A stretch of 64,000 nucleotides of DNA, taken from contig CAKRFY010000004.1 of assembly GCA_934320895.1 (NCBI GenBank), positions 62,001 to 126,000 on the forward strand, read 5' to 3'. A program made the translations under genes and the position numbers. The notes below the pieces were generated by a model, which was not told the DNA's origin, ran no database searches, and saw nothing but the letters and a program-made list of their open reading frames with translations. Shown in pieces: positions 1 to 9,226 of this stretch. Source of the stretch: an uncultured Lachnospiraceae bacterium. Lineage in GTDB: Bacteria > Bacillota > Clostridia > Lachnospirales > Lachnospiraceae. Each line of letters begins with the position of its first letter. Position 1 is the first letter of the stretch.

Positions 1-177
1 ACGCTTATAACCCATAGTACCTGCCATTCCCTTAAGTGAATGGGCAGCTCTGAATATCTCATTTATTGTATCCGTATTTTCAGGTTCCTGTTCAAGGATC
101 ATCAACTGATCACTCAAAGTTTGTAAATGTTCTTTTGTCTCATCAATAAAAATTTCAAGATACTGGCTTACATCCAT
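1..177 (-). CDS. cheA: Chemotaxis histidine kinase CheA, N-terminal fragment (runs off left edge)
   Basis: Only the first 59 codons lie in the window; the gene continues past base 1. They encode the start of the histidine phosphotransfer (Hpt) domain. The phospho-accepting histidine is His46 in the motif AAHSLKG. CheA autophosphorylates in response to receptors and passes phosphate to CheY and CheB. The ATG at 177 begins 1 bp after the cheB stop codon, so the two genes are translationally close and lie in the same minus-strand operon. The identification is by family motif; the kinase and CheW-like domains cannot be seen here. Confidence 0.93.
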   Translation of the reverse strand, partial: MDVSQYLEIFIDETKEHLQTLSDQLMILEQEPENTDTINEIFRAAHSLKGMAGTMGYKR

Positions 178-178
178 T

Positions 179-1297
179 TTATCGCACCCCCACATGCTTC
201 GTTATCGCATCAGCTATCTGCTTTAATGAAACAACTTCATCAACTGCACCTGCCTCTGCAATCGCTTTCGGCATTCCATAGACCGTACAGCTCTCAGCGT
301 TTTGACCGATAACATAAATTTTGTTGGTTTTTTCTAATTGCAATATTCCTTGAGTCCCATCGGCTCCCATGCCAGTCATAACAACACAAGTAATCTCATC
401 AAAACTTGTATTCATAAGTGATTCATACATTATATCTGCACATGGTTTCAAGCCGTTTCTGGCAGCCTCAACGGTAACTGACAATGTATATCCTGCGGCA
501 CTTTTTTTAATCCTCATCTGAGAACCGCCCTTTGCGATATACACTGTTCCTTTCTGAAGAATATCTCCATCGCAAGCTTCCTTTACCTTGATCCTGCTTA
601 ATTCATCCAGTCTGTTACTCAAAGATGCCGTAAAGCCTTCCGGCATATGCTGCACCAACACAACTGGAGCATCAAGATTTTCAGGTAAAAAAGGAATCAC
701 ATACTGAAGAGCTCTCGGCCCTCCCGTTGAACACGCAAGCGCAACGATTTTATTTTTTCCTTTGCCTAAAACACCTGTCGAATGTAAAATTCTGTCAGAT
801 CTTTGAACACCTGTCTTTTTAAATGTAGTACTTTTTAATTCTCTTTTTACTTCTTTTGCAGCTTCTCTTGTTATTCTTTCCACTTTGTTCTTAACCGGAA
901 TTTTGCAAACTTCATAGAGCATACCGATAAGCCTTTTTGAGAATCCAGGTCCTTTTGCTTCTGACAGACTGTCAGGCTTTGTCACAAAATCAAAGGCTCC
1001 AAGTTCAAGAGCCTCTATCGTCTCTTTTGCGCCTTCTTTTGCAATTGTGCTAACAATAATTACATTTTGTTTTATTCCTTTTCTGTTCATAGTCTTTAAG
1101 AACTCGATACCATTCATCTTAGGCATATTTATGTCCAAAATGATACAGTCAAATCTCAATCCTGATTCAAGTAAGGAAATTCCTTCAAGACCATTAACTG
1201 CATATTGCTCATTATGTAATTCTTCATCTGAGTTAATTATATCAGATATTATCCTTCTCATAAGTGCAGAATCATCTATTATTAATATATTTTTCAA
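179..1297 (-). CDS. cheB: Protein-glutamate methylesterase CheB
   Basis: CheB removes methyl groups from chemoreceptors to reset adaptation. With the chosen start the protein has 372 residues. An N-terminal receiver domain carries the phosphorylated Asp55 in IILDINMPKMNG. The C-terminal methylesterase carries the triad Ser190 (ACSTGG), His217 (VQHMPEG) and Asp313 (TGMGADG). An ATG at 1312 is possible, but it overlaps a strong GGAGG at 1306-1310. The TTG at 1297 lies 8 nt after that GGAGG and gives the usual receiver start MKNILIIDDS, so I prefer it. The gene lies between flhG and cheA in the flagellar operon. Confidence 0.95.
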   Translation of the reverse strand: MKNILIIDDSALMRRIISDIINSDEELHNEQYAVNGLEGISLLESGLRFDCIILDINMPKMNGIEFLKTMNRKGIKQNVIIVSTIAKEGAKETIEALELGAFDFVTKPDSLSEAKGPGFSKRLIGMLYEVCKIPVKNKVERITREAAKEVKRELKSTTFKKTGVQRSDRILHSTGVLGKGKNKIVALACSTGGPRALQYVIPFLPENLDAPVVLVQHMPEGFTASLSNRLDELSRIKVKEACDGDILQKGTVYIAKGGSQMRIKKSAAGYTLSVTVEAARNGLKPCADIMYESLMNTSFDEITCVVMTGMGADGTQGILQLEKTNKIYVIGQNAESCTVYGMPKAIAEAGAVDEVVSLKQIADAITKHVGVR

Positions 1298-1335
1298 TAT
1301 AATTGCCTCCATTCCGAATTAAGTATTCCATTTTT

Positions 1336-2217
1336 TTATTTTTTCCTGTTACGAAACATCTTTGAAAACAATCCTGACAATCCCATGCGCATAGTTTTTT
1401 GTTCAGAGTGTTCCATATTTATAAGTGTTTCGGCCATTGACCTGATGGACTTTACAGCAGGAGTATTTGGATAAATTATCGACACTGGCTGCTGTTTCAT
1501 AACAGCTTTTGTAAGATTGACATCAAATGGTACAGCCCCCAGATATTCCATATTCATATCAAGAAACTCTCCGACTACAGAATTAAGCTTGTTATAAAGT
1601 TCATATCCGTCCGATAAATTTAATGTTCGGTTTCCGATCATTCTGATCTTTATATTCTCCGACTGAAAACCTGGAGTTTTATTTATCGTCTTTAATAATG
1701 CATAAGCATCTGTGATCGATGTCGGTTCGGGAGTCGTCACAAGTAAAACCTCTGAACTTGCAAGAACCATATCGATAACCGCATTTGAAATACCGGCCCC
1801 TGTATCTATTATAATGATATCTGCTATAGAATCAAGTTCATACATCATATTGACGATGCCTGAAATCTGATCCTTTGATAAATTGGATAATTCCTTTATG
1901 CCAGACCCACCTGAAATAAAACCTATATCTTCAGGGCCATCACATATTATTTCATTGATATCCTTACCACCAAAAATCATATCTGCCAGATTATATCTCG
2001 GTCTTTTTCCAAGCATAACTTCAACATTTGCAAGCCCGAAATCTGCATCAAGTATTATTACTTTTTTCCCAAGTCTGCTAAGCTGTATTGCTATATTAAC
2101 AGACATATTAGTTTTTCCAACACCACCTTTTCCACTTGTAACCGTTATAACCCTCGCAAGGTGCTGTTTTTTATTCTGCTGTTTGATAATATTTCTCAGC
2201 TGCTGTGCCTGATCCAT
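1336..2217 (-). CDS. flhG: Flagellar number regulator FlhG (MinD-like ATPase, YlxH)
   Basis: This MinD/ParA-type ATPase partners with FlhF to control flagellar number and placement. The deviant Walker A motif GKGGVGKT is near residue 30, followed by the switch motif LDADFGLANV and IIDTGAG. An N-terminal Gln-rich segment (QAQQLRNIIKQQNKKQ) resembles the FlhF-activating helix of the family. The ATG overlaps the flhF stop as TGATG, so coupling is likely. A TTG one codon upstream at 2220 is also well placed after GGAGG. The C-terminus is basic and may support membrane association (inference). Confidence 0.95.
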   Translation of the reverse strand: MDQAQQLRNIIKQQNKKQHLARVITVTSGKGGVGKTNMSVNIAIQLSRLGKKVIILDADFGLANVEVMLGKRPRYNLADMIFGGKDINEIICDGPEDIGFISGGSGIKELSNLSKDQISGIVNMMYELDSIADIIIIDTGAGISNAVIDMVLASSEVLLVTTPEPTSITDAYALLKTINKTPGFQSENIKIRMIGNRTLNLSDGYELYNKLNSVVGEFLDMNMEYLGAVPFDVNLTKAVMKQQPVSIIYPNTPAVKSIRSMAETLINMEHSEQKTMRMGLSGLFSKMFRNRKK

Positions 2218-3560
2218 CAACTATTTCCTCCAAGAAGCTGCTTAGCAATCTTTTGTGCATTAAATTTGCCAATATCATCGGGTACATTCTGTCCCCATGT
2301 TGCATATGATAAAGAGGCTGATGTTAACACACGAAGATTGTATATATTTCCTAAGGTGTCTGTTTCGTCTAATTTCGTAAATATAAGATTATAATCTGCA
2401 ATCTCAGAATATGTCTCTGCTATTCTTACTAAATCCTTATATTTAGTTGTTGAACTAAGTACAAGATAAACTTCCTTTTCGTCATCCGGAACAGCACTAA
2501 GTAACCTTTTAAGATCTTCTCTCTGATCTCCATTATTATGTGATCTTCCGGCTGTATCGATCAGCACAACGTCAAAATCACTAAGCTCATCTCTGACATT
2601 CTCCATCTCCTCAGCCGTATATACAACTCTGATCGGTATACTTAAAATATTTGCATATGTCCTAAGCTGTTCAACCGCTGCTATCCTGTAAGTATCAGAA
2701 GTAACTAATGCTACTTTGACCTTCTTTGCTACTTTCATAGTTGACGCGATCTTTGCAATAGTTGTCGTCTTTCCAACACCCGTAGGCCCTATGAAAAATA
2801 TAAATCTTGTCCTTCCATTATTGGTATCGATCAAATGAGGCTGCCCTATCTTTAAGACAATTTTCTGATATACACTTGCAAGAATATTGTCAAGTGATGA
2901 ATTATTTCCAATGCTTCTCTTTATATCATCAATTATCTGTTCTATATATGGAAGTTCTACCTCATTATCAAGAAGCTGCTTTTTTATAAGTTCGATATAC
3001 GCCTTATTTTTGTCCTCTTCCTCTTTATCCTCAACTTTTTCCTGTTCATTATCTTCTTTTTTTAGTAATGAAGCTGTCATCTGCTTTTCAAGAAGATCCT
3101 GTAATGTGTTAAGTTTCTGCTCTATATCATTATTTGCATTAGTATCCGGCTTCTCACCTACGATATCAACAATATTATCTTTGATTATCTGATTGCTTCT
3201 TACAAGTCTTTCCTTATTCTCTTCAAGTCTCGCACTTTTTGAATCAGGAGCCGGTTGAAACTTTCCGGCATCAAGTGCCTGCTGAAGTTTAGCAAAATCA
3301 GAAGAAATATTTTTTGTATCAGTATCAGTATTCGCTGACTGCTGTAACGGATGTATATGTTTGGCAGGCTGCACAGGCTGTGCCTGTTGTATTTCATCAA
3401 CAGCTGCCGTAACCTCAACACTCTTCTTTTTAAATAACCTTGCCAGGCCTTTAGGATTATTTTCCTTTATATTCATTATCGTAACAGCCTCACCAAGTTC
3501 AGCTTTTGCAAGTGCAATCGCCTCGTTCTCAGTTGCTGCAATATATTTTTTTATAACCAC
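2217..3560 (-). CDS. flhF: SRP-family GTPase FlhF
   Basis: FlhF is the signal-recognition-type GTPase that marks the site of flagellum assembly. The protein has 447 residues: a variable B domain rich in Gln, Asp and Lys up to about residue 180, then the NG GTPase core. The P-loop GPTGVGKTT, DTAGRS and the FTKLDETD specificity motif are visible. It overlaps flhG downstream and flhA upstream. The long charged linker is normal for this family. The start ATG at 3560 shares bases with the end of flhA. Confidence 0.95.
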   Translation of the reverse strand: MVIKKYIAATENEAIALAKAELGEAVTIMNIKENNPKGLARLFKKKSVEVTAAVDEIQQAQPVQPAKHIHPLQQSANTDTDTKNISSDFAKLQQALDAGKFQPAPDSKSARLEENKERLVRSNQIIKDNIVDIVGEKPDTNANNDIEQKLNTLQDLLEKQMTASLLKKEDNEQEKVEDKEEEDKNKAYIELIKKQLLDNEVELPYIEQIIDDIKRSIGNNSSLDNILASVYQKIVLKIGQPHLIDTNNGRTRFIFFIGPTGVGKTTTIAKIASTMKVAKKVKVALVTSDTYRIAAVEQLRTYANILSIPIRVVYTAEEMENVRDELSDFDVVLIDTAGRSHNNGDQREDLKRLLSAVPDDEKEVYLVLSSTTKYKDLVRIAETYSEIADYNLIFTKLDETDTLGNIYNLRVLTSASLSYATWGQNVPDDIGKFNAQKIAKQLLGGNS

Positions 3561-5593
3561 TATACTGTCACCATCCCTATAGATTGTAATTCAACATCAG
3601 TGTCAATCTCATTATACGACACAACGATAAGATCTTTAAACTGCTCTGATGTAAGCTTTTTAAAATACATACGAACTATCGGCGAAGTCACTATTATAGG
3701 ATTCTTTCCAAGTTCTTCCATCTTATCGACTTCCTCTTTGACTGAATTTAATATACTCTGAGTCTTCTCAGGTGCAAGATTTATGTATGCCCCCTGCTCC
3801 GTCTGTTTGACTGAACTCATTATCTCCTGTTCTATCTTAGGATCAAGTGTAACAACACTTGTCATCTCATTTGCAGGGAAATATTTATTTGAAATAGCAC
3901 GCTTAAGACTCTGACGCACATACTCGGTCAAAACATCTGTATCTCTTGTATTTGTTGCATTATCAGCAAGCGTCTCAAAGATAGTAACAAGATCTCTGAT
4001 CGATATACCCTCCTCGAGAAGATTTTGCAAAACCTTCTGAATCTCACCTACACTAAGCATTTTAGGAACAAGTTCTGAAATAAGTGTAGTATTTGCTTCC
4101 TGAATATTATTGATAAGATTTTGTACATCCTGCCTTGTAAGAAGTTCATTAAGATTATTTCTTATAACCTCCGTAAGATGTGTAGCTATTATGGAAGGCG
4201 GATCGACAACTGTATAACCAAGTGACTCTGCCCTCTCTCTCTGCGACTCAGTTATCCATATAGCCGGCAGATGGAAAGATGGCTCAAATGTAGGAATACC
4301 TGTAATCTCCTCCTCAACATACCCGGGATTCATCGCCATATAATGGTCAAATAATATCTCACCCTCACTGACCGGAACACCCTTTATCTTTATAACATAC
4401 TGGTTTGGATTAAGCTGAATATTATCCCTCAAACGTATCATAGGCACAACACAGCCAAGCTCTAAGGCTATCTGTCTTCTTATCATAACAACTCGGTCAA
4501 GAAGATCACCACCCTGGTTTACATCGGCAAGCGGAATGATCCCATAACCAAATTCAAGCTCTATAGGATCTACCTGTAAGAGTGAAACCACATTCTCAGG
4601 TCTTCTGATCTCCTCGGCAGACTGTTCTTCTGTTTCAACTTCATCCTCGATATCAGCTTCTTCAACATTTGCCTGTATAGCTCTTCCTGCGGCAATAAAT
4701 AAAACTGCATAAATAAGACACAGTAATGTATTAAGAGGTGTACAGATTCCGAGGAATGCCATAGTAGCACCAACTATATACAATACCTTCGGAATAGAAA
4801 ACAACTGTTTTATAAGTACATTTCCAAGATCGGATTCTTTTGATGCCTTTGTAACTATGATACCTGTTGACAAAGATATGAGCAACGATGGTATCTGTGA
4901 TACAAGACCATCACCAATAGTAAGAATAGTGTACTTTGAAAGTGCATCATTTATATCAGCTCCCTGCACAACAACACCAAGTACGATTCCTCCTACAAGG
5001 TTTATCGCTGTGATGATAAGACCTGCCGTTGCATCTCCCTTAACATACTTTGTAGCACCATCCATGGCTCCAAAAAATGTTGATTCATCCTGTATCTTTT
5101 CACGTCGTCTTTTAGCCTCAGCATCATCTATCGCACCCGTATTCAGATCGGCATCTATCGCCATCTGCTTACCAGGCATAGCATCAAGTGTGAATCGTGC
5201 AGTTACCTCAGATACACGTTCTGAACCTTTATTGATAACAATAAACTGTATGATGATCAATATAAAGAATATAACCATTCCGACTACAAGATTTCCGCCA
5301 CCTACGAACTGACCGAATGTTTCTACAACATTACCCGCATATCCATGTAACAAAATATTTCTCGTCGAACTTACATTAAGTGACATTCTAAAAAGAGTTG
5401 TCATCAAAAGCAAAGTAGGAAAAATCGACATATTCAATGCCTCAGTAGAAAACAGCGCATTGAACAGAACGATAAGCGCAATACCTATATTAAATAAAAT
5501 CAAAATATCCAGCAGCAACGTTGGAATCGGCACGATCAAAAACACAACCGGTACCAAGATATATAAGCCTAGAAATATATCCTGTCTTTTCAT
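3560..5593 (-). CDS. flhA: Flagellar export gate protein FlhA
   Basis: FlhA is the large inner-membrane ring protein of the flagellar type III export gate, driven by the proton-motive force. With the start used here it has 677 residues. An N-terminal half with about eight membrane segments contains the FHIPEP-type signature around GDGLVSQIPSLL. It is followed by the cytoplasmic substrate-docking domain from about residue 340. I placed the start at the ATG of MKRQDIFLG, which sits 5 nt after GGAGG; an upstream ATG at 5635 would add 14 residues with no ribosome-binding site. The gene lies between flhB and flhF, as in bacilli and clostridia. Confidence 0.96.
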   Translation of the reverse strand: MKRQDIFLGLYILVPVVFLIVPIPTLLLDILILFNIGIALIVLFNALFSTEALNMSIFPTLLLMTTLFRMSLNVSSTRNILLHGYAGNVVETFGQFVGGGNLVVGMVIFFILIIIQFIVINKGSERVSEVTARFTLDAMPGKQMAIDADLNTGAIDDAEAKRRREKIQDESTFFGAMDGATKYVKGDATAGLIITAINLVGGIVLGVVVQGADINDALSKYTILTIGDGLVSQIPSLLISLSTGIIVTKASKESDLGNVLIKQLFSIPKVLYIVGATMAFLGICTPLNTLLCLIYAVLFIAAGRAIQANVEEADIEDEVETEEQSAEEIRRPENVVSLLQVDPIELEFGYGIIPLADVNQGGDLLDRVVMIRRQIALELGCVVPMIRLRDNIQLNPNQYVIKIKGVPVSEGEILFDHYMAMNPGYVEEEITGIPTFEPSFHLPAIWITESQRERAESLGYTVVDPPSIIATHLTEVIRNNLNELLTRQDVQNLINNIQEANTTLISELVPKMLSVGEIQKVLQNLLEEGISIRDLVTIFETLADNATNTRDTDVLTEYVRQSLKRAISNKYFPANEMTSVVTLDPKIEQEIMSSVKQTEQGAYINLAPEKTQSILNSVKEEVDKMEELGKNPIIVTSPIVRMYFKKLTSEQFKDLIVVSYNEIDTDVELQSIGMVTV

Positions 5594-5663
5594 ACATACC
5601 TCCACAATTTTGTCATTTTTTTTAATTATATACATGTATGTATAAACATGTATAATCTACCCT

Positions 5664-6791
5664 TTAAATTTTCCCTTTTAAATTATATACATAAGCAAGC
5701 ACTTCTGCAACCATCTGATATAATTCAGGCGGAATTTCCGCCCCTATTTCAACATTATGGTACAACATTCGCGCAAGCGGCTTATTTTCAACAATCTCTA
5801 TTGAATTTTCAGCAGCAACTTCCTTGATCTTCTGAGCAAGATAATCGGCACCTTTTGCAAGTACAACAGGAGCATCATGCTCATTTTTATCGTACTTTAT
5901 CGCAACCGCAAAATGTGTCGGGTTGGTGATAACAACATCAGCCTGTGGCAGAGACTGCATCATTCTCCTCCTTGAGGCCTGCTGCATACGCGCACGCTGC
6001 TGACTCTTTACTTTCGGATCACCTTCTGAATTTTTGTACTCATCTTTAACTTCCTGCTTTGTCATTTTCATATCATCATGGAATTTCCATTTCTGATATG
6101 CAAAATCAGCCGCACCAATAACGGCAAACCACAAGCTTATACGCATTCCTATATCAATAATGATATTACCTATAAGCTCTATACCCTGCATAAGCGTGTA
6201 TGAATACATCTTCATAACTAAATCCCATTTATCCTTAAGGTAACTGATAACAACCGCGCAAAGAACAATAAGCTTCGCAGTGTCAAATACAGTTTCAAAA
6301 AGTTTATTTTTAGAAAATATTCTTTTAAAACCGCTTATAGGATTAAACTTTGATAATTTAGGCTTCATTGGTTCAAATGAAACCTTCCACTTAACCTGAG
6401 CTATCTGGGATATAAACGCAACAACAAATATAACTGCATAAAATGGAAGCCCTGTAATAAGAATATACTTAACCATATCCCACATAAGTGCATTTGAAAG
6501 CGGTACTGTAAATTCATTTTTACCATAATCTGCAATATGCTTAAATACATATTCAAAACAGCCTATAAAACGGTCCCCGACATACCCCAGACAAAGTTTA
6601 AGCAATGCAAATAATGCCAAAAGCATAGCCGCGGTTGTGATTTCTTTACTTTTTCCAACCTGACCTTTTTTTCTTGCATCGGTCAACTTTTTTGCAGTAG
6701 GTTCTTCTGTCTTTTCACCATTGGGGCCATCTTTAGCAAACAACTGCAGATCATAACTGTAAATGAATTCTAAAGAGTCATTTTCATTCAT
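5664..6791 (-). CDS. flhB: Flagellar export switch protein FlhB
   Basis: FlhB controls the switch of export specificity from hook to filament subunits. The 375-residue protein has four membrane segments between about residues 50 and 235, then a cytoplasmic domain with the autocleavage motif Asn290-Pro-Thr-His. The N-terminal EKTEEPTAKKLTDARKKGQV stretch is the family signature. It follows fliR with a short gap and precedes flhA. Two FliK-type proteins occur in this window, and either could act on this switch (inference). Confidence 0.96.
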   Translation of the reverse strand: MNENDSLEFIYSYDLQLFAKDGPNGEKTEEPTAKKLTDARKKGQVGKSKEITTAAMLLALFALLKLCLGYVGDRFIGCFEYVFKHIADYGKNEFTVPLSNALMWDMVKYILITGLPFYAVIFVVAFISQIAQVKWKVSFEPMKPKLSKFNPISGFKRIFSKNKLFETVFDTAKLIVLCAVVISYLKDKWDLVMKMYSYTLMQGIELIGNIIIDIGMRISLWFAVIGAADFAYQKWKFHDDMKMTKQEVKDEYKNSEGDPKVKSQQRARMQQASRRRMMQSLPQADVVITNPTHFAVAIKYDKNEHDAPVVLAKGADYLAQKIKEVAAENSIEIVENKPLARMLYHNVEIGAEIPPELYQMVAEVLAYVYNLKGKI

Positions 6792-6850
6792 AAACTTTCA
6801 CCCTTTATCAAATAATATAAACCATTTGCCGAAAAATAGCAAATATAAAA

Positions 6851-7621
6851 CTATGGCGTTATTGATTTTATAAACATATCTGTCAGATCCTGCATCTCCT
6901 GAAAAATAAAGTCACATAGACCAGGCAGAAGATTCATCACAAAATAAAGCACAACAAGACCAACAAATATTTTTAACTGCATACCTATTACAAACATGTT
7001 CATCTGCGGTGCAATCCTTGCAAGGATACCTAAAACAATATTTATTACAAGAATACACGAAAACACTGGCAGAATTATCCTGAAACCTATAACAAAATAA
7101 TCTGTTATATATCTTACCATAGAGGATACAATACCACCATTTGGTTTCATTCCTCCTATCGGAATAGTCTTAAAAGATGCAAATAACGCGTCTATAAGAT
7201 AATAATGCATATCTGTAACAAGAAACATCAACATAAATGCGTATTTTAAAAAATTAGATATAACAGTTGACTGCATATTTGAAGTAGGATCAAATTCAGT
7301 CGCCATAGACAATCCAAGATCAAGACTTATCATATGTCCCGAAAAATCCAATATATATAAGCAAAGATTAGCTGCCATACCTATAAGCAGCCCTGTTATT
7401 GCTTCTTTAACAATAATAATGCTGTACCCTATAACACCTGTATAAGATACAGCATGATAATCAATTATAGTGCATGCAAAAACGGCTAAAAAAAACGATA
7501 TTCCTGCCTTTATCCTAACAGGAATATTCCTGTCACTAAAAATTGGCATGACAAAGATCATAGCAGAGATCCTCACCAAGACCAATAAAAAATATTCAAG
7601 ATATTCAACAGTAAACTTCAC
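6851..7621 (-). CDS. fliR: Flagellar export gate protein FliR
   Basis: FliR forms the core of the export gate with FliP and FliQ. It has 256 residues, the family's usual size, with about six hydrophobic membrane segments beginning near residue 8 (FLLVLVRISAMIFVMP). The conserved DRNIPVRIKAG loop is present. It lies between fliQ and flhB in the standard fliOPQR-flhBA order. Confidence 0.95.
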   Translation of the reverse strand: MKFTVEYLEYFLLVLVRISAMIFVMPIFSDRNIPVRIKAGISFFLAVFACTIIDYHAVSYTGVIGYSIIIVKEAITGLLIGMAANLCLYILDFSGHMISLDLGLSMATEFDPTSNMQSTVISNFLKYAFMLMFLVTDMHYYLIDALFASFKTIPIGGMKPNGGIVSSMVRYITDYFVIGFRIILPVFSCILVINIVLGILARIAPQMNMFVIGMQLKIFVGLVVLYFVMNLLPGLCDFIFQEMQDLTDMFIKSITP

Positions 7622-7632
7622 CTATTTCACCC

Positions 7633-7902
7633 CTATTTTATATAATTTGGAATGTTAGCCATCAATGATTCAAAAAGTACGACACACTTATTCATGATCC
7701 AACCGCCACATAATACTACGATCAGCATAATGGCAATAAATTTTGGAATAAAAGTTAAAGTCTGCTCCTGAATAGATGTAATAGTCTGAAATATACTTAT
7801 TATCAGACCGATAACAAGAGATATCAGTAACAAAGGCATTGATGTCTCCACTATAGTTAATACAGTCTCTCTTGTCAGATCAATGATCGTAGCCTCATTC
7901 AT
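7633..7902 (-). CDS. fliQ: Flagellar export gate protein FliQ
   Basis: FliQ is a two-helix membrane subunit of the export gate. I chose the ATG at 7902, which lies 6 nt after GGAGG and gives MNEATIIDLT and 89 residues, the standard FliQ length. An upstream ATG at 7923 would add seven residues and precede the ribosome-binding site. Two long membrane helices are visible (about residues 16-38 and 51-75), separated by the conserved TSIQEQTLTFIPK loop. Confidence 0.96.
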   Translation of the reverse strand: MNEATIIDLTRETVLTIVETSMPLLLISLVIGLIISIFQTITSIQEQTLTFIPKFIAIMLIVVLCGGWIMNKCVVLFESLMANIPNYIK

Positions 7903-7953
7903 AATAATCCTCCATTTGTTCAAAACAAAAAAACAGTAAATAATAAACCATTA

Positions 7954-8796
7954 TCACTTAAAAGAATTTACAAGCTGCCCGATAACAAGATTCCATCCAT
8001 CAGCCAGCACAAATAGCAATAACTTAAACGGCAACGAAATCGTTGTAGGCGGGAGCATCATCATACCCATCGACATAAGCGTTGATGCAACAACCATATC
8101 TATAACGATAAACGGAAGATATATTAAAAATCCAATTATAAATGCTGTACGAAGTTCACTTATAATAAACGCCGGGATAATAATGGTAATCGAAATATCA
8201 TTATAACTCTTAACATCATCTGACGATTTCTTATTTAGATCCATAAATAACTTCAGGTCTTTTTCTCTTGTCTGCTTGAGCATAAACTCGCGAAGTGGCG
8301 CTAATCCCTTATCTATAGCTTCTTCCTGTTTAATGCTTCCAGCCATGTATGGCTTTACTGCTTTATTATTGACCTGTGTAAAAACAGGGGACATAATGGC
8401 AATCGTAATAAATAAAGCAAGTCCGACAATAACCTGGTTAGGCGGTGTCGTCTGCGTTCCTAATGCAGTCCTAAGAAAATGGAATACAACAACGATACGT
8501 GTAAATGAAGTTACCATTATAAGAATAGATGGTGCCAGTGACAATATAGTTAACATTATCAGAATCTGTAATGTAGATTCAAGCTTCATACTGCCGGCAT
8601 TTGAAGATATATTTATATCTAAAGTATTATCGTCTATATCAGGCTGACCTTTTATCTCATCCTGTGTTGTCGAGTCTACCCCTTTTCCGGCTGCATATGC
8701 CGGACGAGATACCGTAAACAGGAGTAAAAACACACCTATTAACATAAAACTGCTCATGATAGATTTAAGTTTCTTTTTATTTATCTTACTTAACAT
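7954..8796 (-). CDS. fliP: Flagellar export gate protein FliP
   Basis: FliP forms the central pore of the export gate. The 280-residue protein begins with a positively charged signal sequence ending near PAYAAG, which FliP proteins characteristically carry. Membrane helices follow, including TLQILIMLTILSLAPSILIM, with the conserved FTRIVVVFHFLRTALGTQ region and PPN motif after it. A lysine-rich periplasmic part lies between residues 140 and 190. It sits between fliO and fliQ. Confidence 0.96.
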   Translation of the reverse strand: MLSKINKKKLKSIMSSFMLIGVFLLLFTVSRPAYAAGKGVDSTTQDEIKGQPDIDDNTLDINISSNAGSMKLESTLQILIMLTILSLAPSILIMVTSFTRIVVVFHFLRTALGTQTTPPNQVIVGLALFITIAIMSPVFTQVNNKAVKPYMAGSIKQEEAIDKGLAPLREFMLKQTREKDLKLFMDLNKKSSDDVKSYNDISITIIIPAFIISELRTAFIIGFLIYLPFIVIDMVVASTLMSMGMMMLPPTTISLPFKLLLFVLADGWNLVIGQLVNSFK

Positions 8797-8813
8797 TTAC
8801 TTTCCTCATAAAA

Positions 8814-9197
8814 CTACTTGTCTGAATCTGTACTCTTTTTCCTGTCTTTCATCATATTTGAAAATACATTCTTAAACGAAGTATCCTGAATTTCCACCTT
8901 TTCATTAAAATCCAGTTGTTCCTGTGTCAGTTCCGTCAACTTAACGATACTGTCCTTATGTTGTGCTATAGCAACATATTTTTCTCCGATTTTTATGATT
9001 GAAATAGTTCTGCCTGGTGAAAGCTGAAAATTTTCAACTACAGAGATATTATTTGTCCTGTTCTTTACAAGACCTGAATTTGCATACCATTTTGTGACAA
9101 TATAAGACAAAGCCAGTATTACAACAAAGATTATAATAAGAAAGATCAATTTAAAAACGCTGGCAAATGTAGAATATTTTGTAATCAAACTAAACAT
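8814..9197 (-). CDS. fliO: Flagellar biosynthesis protein FliO (FliZ)
   Basis: FliO is a small single-pass protein that assists assembly of the FliP ring. It has 127 residues with one membrane helix at about residues 14-36, followed by a cytoplasmic domain with the family-type pattern NISVVENFQLSPGRTISIIK. FliO is poorly conserved, so the call also rests on its position directly upstream of fliP. The C-terminal tail is Lys/Asp-rich. Confidence 0.88.
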   Translation of the reverse strand: MFSLITKYSTFASVFKLIFLIIIFVVILALSYIVTKWYANSGLVKNRTNNISVVENFQLSPGRTISIIKIGEKYVAIAQHKDSIVKLTELTQEQLDFNEKVEIQDTSFKNVFSNMMKDRKKSTDSDK

Positions 9198-9226
9198 ATC
9201 TACACCTCCAGCATTCTAATCAGTTT

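Noticed and set aside
4857..5312. Open frame of 151 codons on the plus strand
   Set aside because: It lies entirely antisense to flhA, has no ribosome-binding site and encodes a low-complexity Ile/Thr/Ser/Pro-rich product typical of a shadow frame.
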